Positions 9,021 to 18,588 of a stretch of DNA of 64,000 nt are shown here, in pieces. Every line of letters begins with the position of its first letter. Positions within the stretch are counted from its first letter, which is position 1. The DNA is from Natronocella acetinitrilica (lineage in GTDB: Bacteria; Pseudomonadota; Gammaproteobacteria; Nitrococcales; Aquisalimonadaceae), in NCBI RefSeq assembly GCF_024170285.1, contig NZ_JALJXV010000012.1:1-64000 (forward strand). The letters are read 5' to 3'. The translations under genes were made by a program, and so were the position numbers. Under the pieces are notes generated by a model. That model saw only the letters and a list, made by a program, of their open reading frames with translations, did not search any database and was not told the DNA's origin.

Positions 9021-10037
9021 GTGAAAGCCTTTTTCCACCCCGAGCAGGACAAGCATATCCCCCGATCGTATCTGTCACGTGGGCAGATGCGGACGCCACT
9101 GGAGGTGCCCGAGCGCACCGGATTCATTCTGCAGGCGCTGCGGGAGCTGGACTATGCGGTGGAAAGTCCGGCGGATCACGGCATGGCACCGCTGGGCCGG
9201 GTGCATAACCTGGAGTACCTGCGCTTTCTTGAGGGGGCGCACCGGCGCTGGAAGGGAATCCCGGACGACTGGGGCGACGAGGTGATGTCCAACATCTTTG
9301 TCCGCTCTCCCAATCCCCGCAAGGGCATCCTGGCCGAAGCGGCGTATTTCCTGGCCGACGGCAGTTGCCCCATCGGCCCGGATACCTGGTCCGCCGCCTA
9401 CTGGTCGGCGCAGAGCGCGCTCAGTGCGGCGCAGGCCATGCTCCAGGGCGAGCGCACCGCCTATGCCGTGTGTCGCCCGCCCGGGCACCACGCCCGGATC
9501 GACGCCGCTGGCGGCTTCTGTTACCTGAACAACGCTGCCATTGCGGCGGAGGCACTGCTGCCGGCGTTCCCCCGTATCGCCATACTCGATCCCGACATGC
9601 ACCACGGTCAGGGTATCCAGGAGGTGTTCTACAGCCGCAGTGACGTGCTCTATGTGTCGATTCATGGTGACCCCACCAACTTCTATCCGGTCTGCTCCGG
9701 TTACGAGGACGAGCGCGGCGCCGGCGACGGCTACGGCTACAACATCAATCTGCCCATGCCCCACGGCTCGTCGGAGGACCACTTCCTGGATCGGTTGGAC
9801 GAGGCAATGACGACCATACGGCTGTTCCAGCCGGATGTGCTGGTGGTTTCGCTGGGTTTCGATATCTACAAGGATGACCCCCAGGCCAAGGTGACCGTGA
9901 CTTCCGGTGGCTTCCATCGCATGGGGCAGGTGCTCGCCGCCGCCGGTATGCCGGTGCTGGTGGTGCAGGAGGGTGGCTATCATCTGGAGAGCCTGGCGGA
10001 GAACACCCGGCAGTTCTTCACCGGGCTGAATGGCTGA
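9021..10037 (+). CDS. Acetylpolyamine amidohydrolase-like histone-deacetylase family enzyme
   Basis: A 338-residue zinc hydrolase of the arginase/deacetylase superfamily, closest in appearance to acetylpolyamine amidohydrolases (AphA), which deacetylate acetylputrescine and related amines. Visible motifs: RPPGHHAR with the catalytic His156-His157 pair, DPDMHHGQG with zinc ligands Asp192 and His194, LGFDIYKDDP with zinc ligand Asp281, and EGGYHLE carrying the transition-state tyrosine. Start is GTG 9021 with GGAG 10 nt upstream; the next residues KAFFHPEQDKH are typical of AphA N-termini. It overlaps the next gene by 8 nt, so translation is probably coupled. Substrate could instead be another small acyl-amide. 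Confidence 0.88.
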   Translation: MKAFFHPEQDKHIPRSYLSRGQMRTPLEVPERTGFILQALRELDYAVESPADHGMAPLGRVHNLEYLRFLEGAHRRWKGIPDDWGDEVMSNIFVRSPNPRKGILAEAAYFLADGSCPIGPDTWSAAYWSAQSALSAAQAMLQGERTAYAVCRPPGHHARIDAAGGFCYLNNAAIAAEALLPAFPRIAILDPDMHHGQGIQEVFYSRSDVLYVSIHGDPTNFYPVCSGYEDERGAGDGYGYNINLPMPHGSSEDHFLDRLDEAMTTIRLFQPDVLVVSLGFDIYKDDPQAKVTVTSGGFHRMGQVLAAAGMPVLVVQEGGYHLESLAENTRQFFTGLNG

Positions 10038-10680
10038 GGGGCGAGTTCCGTTGCCGGCGCAGCGTCAAGCGGGTATTCGCGCCGTGGCCTTCGATCTCGA
10101 TGGCACCCTGATCGACTCCAGGCTCGATTTTGCCGCCATAAGGCGGGAGCTCGATTTTCCGCCGGGCCGGGGGTTGCTGGAACACATCGCAACGCTGCAG
10201 GATCCGGCGGCGGTCGCTCGTGCCCACGCCGTCATCGAGCGGCATGAAATGGCCGGTGCCGAAGCGGCTCAATGGATGCCCGGGGCCGAACGGCTGCTGG
10301 ACCGGCTGGTTGCCGCAGGCATGCCCATGGCCATACTGACCCGCAACATGCGCGCCGCCGCAGATCTTGCCTGCCGCTCCCTGGGCATACCCGTGGAGCT
10401 GGTGCTCACCCGGGAAGACTGCCGGCCCAAGCCGGATCCTGACGGCTTGCTGGAGATCTGCCGGCGGCTGTCGGTGGCGCCGGCCCGGCTGGTCTACGTG
10501 GGTGACTTCGTCTACGACCTGCAGACGGCTCGGGCGGCGGGCGCGGTGTCCTGCCTGTATCGCTACGGCGATAATGGCCGCTATGCGGTGGATGCCGACT
10601 GGGTGGTGGATCACCTGGGTGAACTTGCCGGCCTTCTCGGCGTCGATCTCTCCGGCGGCCATCGTGGCCGCGCCTCCTGA
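10030..10680 (+). CDS. HAD-superfamily phosphatase, phosphoglycolate-phosphatase-like
   Basis: A 216-residue hydrolase with motif I AFDLDGTLIDSR, a helical cap, motif II-like ILTRNMR, the lysine in CRPKPDP and motif IV VGDFVYDLQTARAAG. This is the layout of HAD phosphatases of the Gph/YniC type, which dephosphorylate small sugar or organic phosphates. The start overlaps the stop of the deacetylase gene (8 nt) and the ubiF-like gene follows 13 nt later, so the three form an operon. The substrate cannot be predicted from the motifs. Confidence 0.85.
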   Translation: MAEGRVPLPAQRQAGIRAVAFDLDGTLIDSRLDFAAIRRELDFPPGRGLLEHIATLQDPAAVARAHAVIERHEMAGAEAAQWMPGAERLLDRLVAAGMPMAILTRNMRAAADLACRSLGIPVELVLTREDCRPKPDPDGLLEICRRLSVAPARLVYVGDFVYDLQTARAAGAVSCLYRYGDNGRYAVDADWVVDHLGELAGLLGVDLSGGHRGRAS

Positions 10681-10693
10681 TGGTGCAGACAGC

Positions 10694-11899
10694 ATGACCG
10701 AACCGGTTGATGTCATCGTGGTTGGCGGCGGCATGGTGGGGGCGACCCTGGCGGCCTTGCTGGGGCGCTCGGGCGTCTCGGTGGCCGTGGTGGAAGGCGG
10801 CCAGGCACCCACCTGGTCCGAGGCCGATCCGCCTGACCTCCGTGTCTCCTCTGTCAATGCTGCTGCCCAGCAGGTGTTCGTCGAGTGCGGGGCCTGGGCT
10901 GCCATGGAGGCAGGCCGCGCCGCGCCATTCCGGCGCCTGCGGGCCTGGGATGCCTCCGGTCGGGGCGAAACCTGCTTCGAGGCTGGAGATGCCGGCCTGG
11001 AGCGGTTCGGCTGGTTCGTCGAGAACCGCCTGATTCGGACCGCGCTCTGGCAGGCACTGGAGAATCTGCCAGCCGTCACCGTGGTCTGCCCCGGCGAGCC
11101 GCTTGCCATCGAGCAGGATGTCGAGTCGGTTTGTCTGCGCCTTCGCGACGGCCACGAAATCACCGGCCGCCTGCTGGTTGGTGCCGATGGGGCGCGGTCG
11201 AGTATCCGTCGCCTGGCGGGCATTGACATGCCCATGCATGACTATGGGCAGCACGCGCTGATCGTCAATGCCGTGACCACGCTGCCGCAACAGGACATCA
11301 CCTGGCAGCGCTTCACGCCCAGCGGCCCCCAGGCATTCCTGCCCCTGGTGGGGCACCATGCCTCCCTGGTGTGGTACGACGCACCCGATAATGTCCGGCG
11401 CTTGCAGGCCCTCTCAGACCAGGCGCTGATCGAGGCGATCCTTGGCGTGTTTCCGGCCGAGCTGGGTGGCATCGAGGCGATCCTCGGCCGGGGCAGCTTT
11501 CCCATCCGTCGGGGACACGCCCGGCGCTATCGGGATCACCGCCTGGCGTTGGTGGGGGATGCCGCCCACGTGATTCATCCCCTGGGCGGGCAAGGGCTGA
11601 ACCTGGGTATTCTCGATGCGGCGGCCTTGGCCAGAGGGATCATCAGGGCGCAGGGCCAGGGTGCAGATGTCGGTGCCGCCGCGGTTCTGGCCCGCTACGA
11701 GGCAAGGCGGCGGCCGCGCAATGCCGCGATGATTGCCGCCATGGATGCCTTCCATCGGGTATTCACCGCACCGATTCCGCAGCTCCGGGAGACCGCCGCC
11801 TTTGCGCTTGGTATCGCCAATCAGGCCGGGCCCATGAAGCGCCTGGTCATGCGCCACGCCATGGGTCTGCCGGCCTTCGGTCGTGCAGTCGGGTTGTGA
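10694..11899 (+). CDS. ubiF: UbiF-type FAD monooxygenase of ubiquinone biosynthesis
   Basis: A 401-residue flavoprotein hydroxylase of the UbiH/UbiF/COQ6 family. The dinucleotide-binding motif VVGGGMVGATLAALLGRSG opens the protein, DGARSSIRRLAG is the second FAD/NADPH motif, and GDAAHVIHPLGGQGLNLG is the third. The stretch TWQRFTPSGPQAFLPL followed by SLVWYDAP is close to the corresponding part of E. coli UbiF, which adds the last hydroxyl to the ubiquinone ring (3-demethoxyubiquinol 3-hydroxylase). UbiI or UbiH assignment is less likely. ATG 10694 begins right at the nucleotide-binding fold. Third gene of the deacetylase-HAD-ubiF operon; an odd partnership with no obvious functional link. 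Confidence 0.8.
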   Translation: MTEPVDVIVVGGGMVGATLAALLGRSGVSVAVVEGGQAPTWSEADPPDLRVSSVNAAAQQVFVECGAWAAMEAGRAAPFRRLRAWDASGRGETCFEAGDAGLERFGWFVENRLIRTALWQALENLPAVTVVCPGEPLAIEQDVESVCLRLRDGHEITGRLLVGADGARSSIRRLAGIDMPMHDYGQHALIVNAVTTLPQQDITWQRFTPSGPQAFLPLVGHHASLVWYDAPDNVRRLQALSDQALIEAILGVFPAELGGIEAILGRGSFPIRRGHARRYRDHRLALVGDAAHVIHPLGGQGLNLGILDAAALARGIIRAQGQGADVGAAAVLARYEARRRPRNAAMIAAMDAFHRVFTAPIPQLRETAAFALGIANQAGPMKRLVMRHAMGLPAFGRAVGL

Positions 11900-11954
11900 T
11901 GGCCCCTGTGCTACTATCGCGCCGCAACTGGTTGGGAATGCGGGGATAACCACT

Positions 11955-12437
11955 GTGAACGATACCGAAGGCGCCGCGACCGAGGCAGTGCCGCGAAGCT
12001 GGGCGGAAAAACTGTTCTATGCCGGCCTTTGCGCCTTCAGTGTGATCGCCTTGCACACCGAGCTGCAGGAGCCCCACGGGCCCTGGTTCTGGGTGGTGTG
12101 GGCGTCCCTTGTCCTGATCATGGGCTATGGGTTCGTGCAGTCCCTGCGGCGCCCACTGCTGCGGCTGGAGCGTGAGCAGCTGGTCATCTGGCGCAGCCCC
12201 TACTCGGCTCCCATGCCTGTCAGGTACGACGCCGTGAAAATGGCGTTCGTGGAAACGGGACGACGCAAGCTCACCATCGAAATCATGCGTACCGACGGCG
12301 ACACACTGAACTTCATGCCGAGCTTCATCTCCGGCAAGCGCCAGGATCACATCATCGCCTTGTTGCGTCAGCGTCTGTCCGCGGGGCGGGTCGATGTGGA
12401 TCCCATGAAGCGCATGCGCCGCAGCCTCTGGAAGTAG
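11955..12437 (+). CDS. Small two-helix membrane protein of unknown function
   Basis: A 160-residue protein with two hydrophobic segments close together near residues 17-55 (LFYAGLCAFSVIALHTEL and FWVVWASLVLIMGYGFV) and a basic cytoplasmic C-terminal domain containing LLRLEREQLVIWRSPYSAPMPV. The C-terminal part resembles a PH-like membrane-associated domain, but no family is claimed. GTG 11955 with a GGGG 9 nt upstream is the likely start; the longer frame begins inside ubiF. Its stop is 4 nt from the convergent truC stop. Confidence 0.7.
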   Translation: MNDTEGAATEAVPRSWAEKLFYAGLCAFSVIALHTELQEPHGPWFWVVWASLVLIMGYGFVQSLRRPLLRLEREQLVIWRSPYSAPMPVRYDAVKMAFVETGRRKLTIEIMRTDGDTLNFMPSFISGKRQDHIIALLRQRLSAGRVDVDPMKRMRRSLWK

Positions 12438-12441
12438 CCAT

Positions 12442-13155
12442 TCAGGCAATCCCGAGCGCATCAAGCTGCCAGCCCAGAGCCTGCAGGACGCGGCTGAAAC
12501 CGTCGTCGGGAGGCGCGACTATGTCCAGTGGCTTGCCAGTGACGGGATGAGCCAGCTCCATCCGCCAGGCATGCAGCAGCAGCCGATGGCTGTCGAAGCG
12601 CTCCCGAAACAGGCGATTATGACGGCCCTGGCCATGGGTGGTGTCGCCAATCAGCGGGTGGCTGATGTGGGCGAAATGCCGGCGAATCTGATGCATGCGT
12701 CCGGTCTCCGGCTCTACCTCGACCAGTGAGTACCGGCTGGTCGGGTAGCGGTCCACAGAGACGGGCAGCTCGGTGATCGCAAGCCGGCGATACCGGCTCA
12801 CCGCAGCCTGCAGGGCAGCGTCCGCCGACTCCCCTGACAGCGGATAATCGATCACGCCATGTTCCGCGGTGTAGCCACGCACCACGGCCAGATAGCGTTT
12901 GACCACCTGGCGGGCGGTAAAGGTGGCACCCAGCGCGCGGGCGGTGTCAGGGTCCAGCGTGAACAGCAGGACGCCGGAGGTGGGGCGATCGAGCCGATGT
13001 GCCGGGTAGACGCGCCGGCCAATCTGATCGCGCAGGGTCTGCAGGACAAAAGTGTCATCCTCGCTCAACCGGCTGCGGTGGACCATCATCCCGCATGGCT
13101 TGTCCACCGCGACCAGCCAGTCATCCTGATAGAGAATCCGGAGGTGTTGCGTCAT
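12442..13155 (-). CDS. truC: tRNA pseudouridine(65) synthase TruC
   Basis: A 237-residue RluA-family pseudouridine synthase converting U65 in certain tRNAs. The segments LRILYQDDWLVAVDKPCGMMVHRS, AHRLDRPTSGVLLF with catalytic Asp56, and GRMHQIRRHFAHISHPLIGDTTHG follow E. coli TruC closely. An S4 domain is absent, as in TruC. ATG 13155 was chosen because homologues begin at the ILYQD block; an extension upstream has no family sequence. Convergent with the preceding membrane-protein gene; 43 nt downstream of cueR on the same strand. Confidence 0.94.
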   Translation of the reverse strand: MTQHLRILYQDDWLVAVDKPCGMMVHRSRLSEDDTFVLQTLRDQIGRRVYPAHRLDRPTSGVLLFTLDPDTARALGATFTARQVVKRYLAVVRGYTAEHGVIDYPLSGESADAALQAAVSRYRRLAITELPVSVDRYPTSRYSLVEVEPETGRMHQIRRHFAHISHPLIGDTTHGQGRHNRLFRERFDSHRLLLHAWRMELAHPVTGKPLDIVAPPDDGFSRVLQALGWQLDALGIA

Positions 13156-13198
13156 GGGCGGCAGCATACCCACGGCGACGGCACCTGTCCCGTGAGAT

Positions 13199-13600
13199 CT
13201 ACTCGGCAGTGGCATCCGCCGCCAGATCGGCGAGGATCGGGCAATCAGGGCGATGATCCCCATGGCAGTTACGGGCCAGATGCTCCAGGGTGCCGCGCAT
13301 GGTCTGCAGTTCGCGAATCTTGTTGTCCAGTTCCTCGATATGACTAAGGGCCAGCGCCTTCACCCGCGCGCTGGCACGGTTGCGGTCCTGCCAAAGGGCC
13401 AGGAGGTCGCGCATCTGTTCCACCGAGAAGCCCAGATTGCGTGCCCGGCGAATGAAACGCAGCGTGTGTACATCCGCGTCGCCGTACACGCGGTAGCCGG
13501 CCTCGGTGCGGTGCGCCGCCGGAATGAGGCCGACCCTTTCGTAGTAGCGGATCATCTTTGCCGACACGCCGGAGGCGGCGGCTGCTTCGCCAATGTTCAT
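13199..13600 (-). CDS. cueR: Cu(I)-responsive MerR-family activator CueR
   Basis: A 133-residue MerR-type regulator. The N-terminal winged helix starts [25 protein letters not shown]; a long dimerisation helix follows, and the metal loop is Cys112[10 protein letters not shown]120, the same positions and spacing as the copper ligands of E. coli CueR. In the family it binds Cu(I) and underwinds 19-bp-spacer promoters of copper export genes. It overlaps the end of copA by 4 nt, so copA and cueR form one transcription unit from the promoter at 16149-16179, giving autoregulation. Confidence 0.94.
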   Translation of the reverse strand: MNIGEAAAASGVSAKMIRYYERVGLIPAAHRTEAGYRVYGDADVHTLRFIRRARNLGFSVEQMRDLLALWQDRNRASARVKALALSHIEELDNKIRELQTMRGTLEHLARNCHGDHRPDCPILADLAADATAE

Positions 13601-16116
13601 GTCTGCTCCGTTGTGTGGTCGGACCCGGCCAGGCGTTGATCCGCACGGCGGGATGTTCCCGTCAGCGGCGGCGTGAATCGACGCAGACGCAGGGCGTTGG
13701 TCACCACACTGACGCTGGACAGCCCCATGGCCGCTGCCGCCAGCACCGGCGATAGCAGGATCCCGAAGGCCGGATACAGCACCCCCGCGGCTACGGGGAT
13801 CAACGTGGTGTTGTAGGCGAACGCCCAGAACAGATTCTGGCGGATATTGCGCATGGTGGCCCGGGACAGGGCTATGGCATTGGGCAGGTTCGACAGGTCA
13901 CCGGAAATCAGCACCAGATCGGCGCTTTCGATGGCGATGTCCGTGCCCGTGCCGATGGCGATACCCACATCCGCCTGGGCCAGGGCCGGCGCGTCATTGA
14001 TCCCGTCACCAACGAACACCGTGCTGCCGTCGCCCTGCAGGCCGCGCAGGGCGTCGACCTTGCCCTCCGGCATCACCTCGGCAATGACGGTATCGATCCC
14101 CAGTTGTCTGGCAATGGCCTCGGCGGTACGGCGATTGTCGCCGGTGATCATGGCGACCCGCAGACCAAGCTGGTGGAGCGCCGCAAGCGCCCCAGGGGCG
14201 CTTGCCTTGATGGGGTCTGCCACGGCCAGTATCGCTGCCGGCTCTCCGTCCACCGCGGCGTAGAGCGGCGTCTTGGCCGCATCGGCGAAGCGGTCTGATT
14301 CAGTTGCGAAGCGGTCGATGTCCACCCCGATCTGGGTCATGAACCGCGCTGCGCCCACCTGAACTAGATGCCCCGCTACCCTGGCGGTGACACCCATGCC
14401 GGCTACCGCTTCGAACTCGGTGGGCGTTGGCACTTCAAGACCGTCCTGTTCCGCGGCGCGGACGATGGCCTCGGCAATGGGGTGTTCCGAGCGGCTCTCC
14501 ACGGCGGCGATCAGCGGCAGCAGACTGCGGCGCTCCATGCCTGCAGTCACCAGATCGGTGAGTTCCGGCCGCCCTTCCGTCAGGGTGCCAGTCTTGTCCA
14601 GGGCCACAACCCTGGCGTCGCGCAGACTCTGCAGCGCCTGGCCCTGGCGGAACAGGATGCCCATCTCGGCACCCTTGCCGGTGCCCACCATGATGGAGGT
14701 GGGTGTTGCGAGGCCCATGGCGCAGGGGCAGGCAATGATCAGCACAGCCACCGCATTCACCAGTGCGAAAGTGAGTGCCGGGGCGGGGCCGAAGGCGAGC
14801 CAGATCAGGAAGGTCAGTGCCGAGGCCAGCATGACGGCGGGTACAAACCATGCCGTGACGCGATCCACCAGGCCCTGGATGGGCAGCTTCGCCGCCTGGG
14901 CCTGTTCCACCATGGCCACGATGCGGGCCAGCATGGTGTCGGCGCCGACACCGGTTGCCTCGAAACGCACGCTGCCGGTGCGATTGATTGTGCCGCCGAC
15001 CACCGAGTCGCCATCACCCTTGGCCACGGGCACCGCTTCACCGGTGATCATGGACTCGTCCACGAAACTGCTGCCGTCGACGATGCGGCCGTCTACCGGG
15101 ACTTTCTCGCCGGGACGGACCAGCACGATATCCCCCACCTGGACCTGCTCGATGGCCACGTCCATGGTGCGCCCCTCGCGCTCGATGCGGGCGGTGCGGG
15201 CCTGTAGCCCCAGCAGGCGCTGGATGGCGGCACTGGTCCGGCCCTTGCTCCGGGCTTCGAGATAGCGTCCCAGCAGGACCAGCGTGATGATCACCGCGGC
15301 CGGCTCGTAATAAACGTTCACGGTGCCGGCGGGCAGCAGGCCGGGGGCAAAGGTGGCGATAACCGAATAGCCATAGGCTGCCGTCGTGCCCAGCATGACC
15401 AGGGAGTTCATGTCCGGGGCCCAGCGGAGCAGGGCGGGGCCGCCGGTGCGGTAGAAGCGCAAGCCCGGGCCAAACTGCACGGCGCTGCCGAGCACGAATT
15501 GAAACAGCAGCAGCGTCATCAGGCTGAATTGCCCCATCAGCCAGTGGTGCAGCCCCGGGATCATGTGGGAGCCCATTTCCAGCACGAAGATGGGCGCAGT
15601 CAGCGCGGCTGCGATGAGCGTGCTGCGGCGCAGCGCCTCCTGCTCTGTCTCCCGGTGGCGTCGGGCGGTCTCGTGGCTGTCCTCGCCGCTGGCGTCGGAT
15701 TTATAGCCGGCCTGCTGCAGTGCGTCGCGCAGACCCTCCGGACTGGTCAAGCCGTCAATGAAATCCACCCGGGCGACGCCACTTGCCAGGTTGACGCTGG
15801 CTTGCTGCACGCCCGGTACATCGAGTAACGCTGTTTCCACGCGGCGCACGCAGGAGCCACAGTTCATGCCTGAGACGTGCAGCTCTGCCGACGTTACCGC
15901 CGGTTTAAAGCCCGAATCGCGCACTGCGGACATGGCCGCCGCCATATCGAATGCGTCGTTCACGTCCAGGCTTGCCCGCTCGGTGGCGAGGTTGACGCTG
16001 ACTTGGTCGACGCCGGGGACTGCCTGCAATGTGCGCTCGACGCGGCCGACGCAGGAGGCGCAATGCATGCCCTCGACGCGGAAGCTCAAAGTCTGGGAAT
16101 GCTGTTCAGTGGCCAC
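13597..16116 (-). CDS. copA: Cu(I)-exporting P1B-type ATPase CopA
   Basis: An 839-residue inner-membrane pump exporting cytosolic Cu(I). Two N-terminal heavy-metal-associated domains carry GMHCASC (Cys19, Cys22) and GMNCGSC (Cys86, Cys89). The intramembrane copper motif is Cys463-Pro-Cys465; the phosphorylated aspartate is Asp507 in DKTGTLTEG. The HP motif (SEHPIAEAI) and hinge [10 protein letters not shown] are present. Length equals E. coli CopA. Start is GTG at 16116 with AAGGGA 7 nt upstream. Operon with cueR (4-nt overlap) under a CueR-type promoter immediately upstream. Confidence 0.97.
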   Translation of the reverse strand: MATEQHSQTLSFRVEGMHCASCVGRVERTLQAVPGVDQVSVNLATERASLDVNDAFDMAAAMSAVRDSGFKPAVTSAELHVSGMNCGSCVRRVETALLDVPGVQQASVNLASGVARVDFIDGLTSPEGLRDALQQAGYKSDASGEDSHETARRHRETEQEALRRSTLIAAALTAPIFVLEMGSHMIPGLHHWLMGQFSLMTLLLFQFVLGSAVQFGPGLRFYRTGGPALLRWAPDMNSLVMLGTTAAYGYSVIATFAPGLLPAGTVNVYYEPAAVIITLVLLGRYLEARSKGRTSAAIQRLLGLQARTARIEREGRTMDVAIEQVQVGDIVLVRPGEKVPVDGRIVDGSSFVDESMITGEAVPVAKGDGDSVVGGTINRTGSVRFEATGVGADTMLARIVAMVEQAQAAKLPIQGLVDRVTAWFVPAVMLASALTFLIWLAFGPAPALTFALVNAVAVLIIACPCAMGLATPTSIMVGTGKGAEMGILFRQGQALQSLRDARVVALDKTGTLTEGRPELTDLVTAGMERRSLLPLIAAVESRSEHPIAEAIVRAAEQDGLEVPTPTEFEAVAGMGVTARVAGHLVQVGAARFMTQIGVDIDRFATESDRFADAAKTPLYAAVDGEPAAILAVADPIKASAPGALAALHQLGLRVAMITGDNRRTAEAIARQLGIDTVIAEVMPEGKVDALRGLQGDGSTVFVGDGINDAPALAQADVGIAIGTGTDIAIESADLVLISGDLSNLPNAIALSRATMRNIRQNLFWAFAYNTTLIPVAAGVLYPAFGILLSPVLAAAAMGLSSVSVVTNALRLRRFTPPLTGTSRRADQRLAGSDHTTEQT

Positions 16117-16148
16117 ATCCGCGTCCCTTGGTGAAGAATCTTTTCCAG

Positions 16149-16179
16149 TTTATAAACCTTCTAACAATTGGAAGGTCAA
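16149..16179 (-). promoter_or_regulatory. CueR-type copA promoter with 19-bp spacer and dyad operator
   Basis: On the minus strand the -35 TTGACC (16179-16174) and -10 TATAAA (16154-16149) are separated by exactly 19 nt, the elongated spacer that MerR-family activators act on. The spacer region holds a perfect dyad, ACCTTC-N9-GAAGGT (plus-strand 16156-16176), the CueR-box arrangement. It sits 33 nt before the copA GTG. Confidence 0.93.
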
Positions 16180-16268
16180 GCCTGCTGTCGTGTGATCGAG
16201 ACAGCTGACGCACACCGGCCAAGGCGATAGGCTGGCAACATCATGGACACCCCGGGGCAGGAAACGGC

Positions 16269-16832
16269 ATGAAGCTGGTTCGACGGATCTCGATTGCAGC
16301 ACTGGTATTGCCCCTGGCGGCCTGCAACCTTTCAACCGGGATGCGTGCGTCCGGCGGCGAGACAGCGCCAACGTCGCCGCCATCAGAGCCGCCGTCCGAG
16401 TTGCATGGCACGGCGGCGGTACAGGCCCTGAACGCGATCAGATCAGACGCCCGGGACTGCGGCGGCGAGTTCATGCCGGCGGTGGCCGACGTCGGCTGGA
16501 GCGACGCTCTGGAGGACGCGGCCCAGGGCCACTCGGACGACCTGGCCGAAAATCTCCACGACAGCCTGAGCCATACCGGCTCCGATGGCCTCGGGGCCGG
16601 GGAGCGTATCGCCAACGTGGGCTACAATGCCGCCTCCTGGGCCGAAAATATCGCCGCGGGAACAAGTTACGACACGGTGGACGCGGTCATGGTGGGCTGG
16701 CTGGAGAGCCCCGGGCATTGCCGCAACCTGATGAATCCGAACGTGACGGAAATCGGTCTTGCGCTGACAACGGCAGCCGAAACCCGTTACCGCCACTACT
16801 GGACGCTCAAGCTGGCCCGCCCGCAGAACTGA
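16269..16832 (+). CDS. CAP/SCP-domain lipoprotein
   Basis: A 187-residue predicted lipoprotein: signal peptide with lipobox LPLAAC (lipidated Cys near residue 19), a short Ser/Pro/Glu-rich linker, then a CAP (SCP/PR-1) domain. CAP signatures include ALEDAAQGHSDDLAENLHDSLSHTGSDGLGAGERIANVGY, WAENIAAG and the GWLESPGHCRNLMNPNVTEIG block. Bacterial members of this family occur in the envelope, with roles ranging from calcium or lipid binding to unknown. Divergent from copA with about 150 nt between them; the minC promoter follows. No partner suggests a specific job. Confidence 0.88.
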   Translation: MKLVRRISIAALVLPLAACNLSTGMRASGGETAPTSPPSEPPSELHGTAAVQALNAIRSDARDCGGEFMPAVADVGWSDALEDAAQGHSDDLAENLHDSLSHTGSDGLGAGERIANVGYNAASWAENIAAGTSYDTVDAVMVGWLESPGHCRNLMNPNVTEIGLALTTAAETRYRHYWTLKLARPQN

Positions 16833-16861
16833 ACGACCTGCTGTTGGGTTGTGGCGACGCC

Positions 16862-16890
16862 TTGAACAGGCGTAGGCTGCGCGCTATAAA
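16862..16890 (+). promoter_or_regulatory. Sigma-70-type promoter for minCDE
   Basis: TTGAAC (16862-16867) and TATAAA (16885-16890) are separated by exactly 17 nt. The pair lies about 100 nt upstream of minC and just after the CAP gene, with no competing gene between. Confidence 0.72.
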
Positions 16891-16900
16891 GGCGCATCGG

Positions 16901-16919
16901 CGCTCACCTCCCGTGAGCG
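16901..16919 (+). promoter_or_regulatory. Hairpin in the minC leader
   Basis: CGCTCAC (16901-16907) pairs with GTGAGCG (16913-16919) over a 5-nt loop. It begins about 10 nt after the -10 box, so it would form at the extreme 5' end of the minCDE mRNA and might stabilise it. Confidence 0.4.
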
Positions 16920-16990
16920 ACATCCGCAACGACGCGTACAGGAGGCCGCATAGAGCCCCCGGCACGCGTAGTTCAAGTTCTGGACAGGGG

Positions 16991-17710
16991 ATGACCCAGG
17001 CAAAACAGCGACGTAATCCTGCGCTCGAACTCAAGGGTCGCATGATGACCCTGACCGTGCTGCGTCTGCTCGACCCGTCGGTCGAGGTACTGGCTCGGGA
17101 GCTTGATGAGCGCATGCGGGATGCCCCCGACTTCTTCCGTCACCTGCCCGTCATCCTCGACGTCGAAGCCGTCGATGACTCGGATCTGCACCTGGATCTG
17201 CCCGGTCTGGTGGGGTTGCTCCGCGCACGTGAGTTCCTGCCCGTGGGTATCCGCGGTGGTGCCGACCATTGGCGTGAGGCGGCCCGTGAGGCGGGAATTG
17301 GCGTCTTCTCCGGTGGCTCCGACGTGCCGGCGGCGAAAGCGCAGGGAGCCAGACCCCAGGCGGTGCCGGAGCCCGGGGCAAGCGCCACCATGTTGGTCAA
17401 GCAGCCGGTTCGATCGGGGCAGCAGATCTATGCCCGGGGCGGTGACCTGGTCGTGCTGGGTGCGGTCAGCCCCGGTGCCGAGCTGCTCGCCGATGGCAAC
17501 ATCCATGTCTATGGCAGCCTGCATGGTCGGGCCCTTGCTGGCGTGCGTGGCGACAGGGAAGCCCGGATTTTCTGTCAGAAGTTCTGGGCGGAGTTGGTGT
17601 CGGTGGCTGGAACCTACAGTGTCAGTGAGCAGTTTGAAGAGAGTGTCCGTGGGGCTGCCGTGCAGATCGCGCTGCGCGACGGCGACATACTCGATATTCA
17701 GCCGCTCTGA
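16991..17710 (+). CDS. minC: Septum site-determining protein MinC
   Basis: A 239-residue inhibitor of FtsZ ring assembly. The N-terminal FtsZ-binding domain (ALELKGRMMTLTVLRLLDPSVEVLARELDERM) is joined by a variable linker to the C-terminal beta-helix domain, which contains PVRSGQQIYARGGDLVVLGAVSPGAELLADGNIHVYG and GREA-like RDREARIFCQ-type sequence that binds MinD. ATG 16991 is chosen from family N-termini, although its ribosome-binding site is poor (AGGGG abuts the ATG). First gene of minCDE, which places the division site at midcell. Confidence 0.95.
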   Translation: MTQAKQRRNPALELKGRMMTLTVLRLLDPSVEVLARELDERMRDAPDFFRHLPVILDVEAVDDSDLHLDLPGLVGLLRAREFLPVGIRGGADHWREAAREAGIGVFSGGSDVPAAKAQGARPQAVPEPGASATMLVKQPVRSGQQIYARGGDLVVLGAVSPGAELLADGNIHVYGSLHGRALAGVRGDREARIFCQKFWAELVSVAGTYSVSEQFEESVRGAAVQIALRDGDILDIQPL

Positions 17711-17773
17711 CAATTACGAGTACCACAGCGTTGGGCGACGCCCGCGACGCGCGGGCAATGGGAGGATTTGGAA

Positions 17774-18583
17774 GTGGCGAGAATCATCGTGGTCACCTCC
17801 GGCAAGGGCGGGGTGGGCAAGACCACCACCAGCGCAGCCGTGGCTACTGGCCTGGCCAAGGCCGGGCATCGTACGGCGGTAGTCGATTTCGACGTCGGCC
17901 TGCGTAATCTGGACCTGATCATGGGCTGCGAGCGACGCGTGGTCTATGACTTCGTCAATGTCATCAACGGGGAGGCGACCCTGAACCAGGCGCTGATCAA
18001 GGACAAGCGCGTACCGGGGCTGTGCATCCTGGCCGCCTCCCAGACCCGCGACAAGGACGCGCTGACTGACGAGGGCGTGGCCAAGGTGCTGGCGGAACTG
18101 TCTGAGGACAACGACTACATTGTCTGTGACTCGCCGGCGGGTATCGAGCGGGGTGCCTTGATGGCCATGTACCACGCCGACGAGGCCATCGTGGTGACCA
18201 ATCCCGAGGTGTCTTCGGTGAGAGACTCCGACCGGGTGCTGGGGATCCTGTCGAGCAAGTCCCGGCGTGCCGAGGAAGGCCGAGAACCGGTGCGTGAGCG
18301 CCTGTTGCTGACGCGGTATTCGCCAGAGCGTGTGTCCCAGGGGGACATGCTCAGTCTCGAGGACGTGCACGAGATCCTGGGTATTGACCTCCTCGGCGTC
18401 ATTCCCGAGTCCAAGGCCGTGCTGAACGCCTCCAATGCCGGGGTTCCGGTGATTCTGGAAGAGGACACCGACGCGGGGCAGGCCTACCAGGATGCCGTTG
18501 CCCGTTTCCTCGGCGAAGAGCGCCCACACCGCTTTCTGGACGTCCAGAAAAAGGGCCTGTTCGGCCGCCTCTTCGGGAGCTGA
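17774..18583 (+). CDS. minD: Septum site-determining ATPase MinD
   Basis: A 269-residue deviant-Walker ATPase that recruits MinC to the membrane and oscillates with MinE. The P-loop GKGGVGKTT (residues 10-18) has both Lys11 and Lys16; [16 protein letters not shown] and [11 protein letters not shown] are the switch motifs. The C-terminal amphipathic membrane-targeting helix is [13 protein letters not shown] 17774 is the start: GGAGG lies 8 nt upstream, whereas a TTG at 17768 is only 2 nt from it. MinE follows after 5 nt. Confidence 0.98.
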   Translation: MARIIVVTSGKGGVGKTTTSAAVATGLAKAGHRTAVVDFDVGLRNLDLIMGCERRVVYDFVNVINGEATLNQALIKDKRVPGLCILAASQTRDKDALTDEGVAKVLAELSEDNDYIVCDSPAGIERGALMAMYHADEAIVVTNPEVSSVRDSDRVLGILSSKSRRAEEGREPVRERLLLTRYSPERVSQGDMLSLEDVHEILGIDLLGVIPESKAVLNASNAGVPVILEEDTDAGQAYQDAVARFLGEERPHRFLDVQKKGLFGRLFGS

Positions 18584-18588
18584 TCGAT

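Noticed and set aside
14387-15265. Plus-strand frame of 292 residues within copA
   Set aside because: Ser/Arg/Met-rich mirror sequence of the copA coding strand without any domain.
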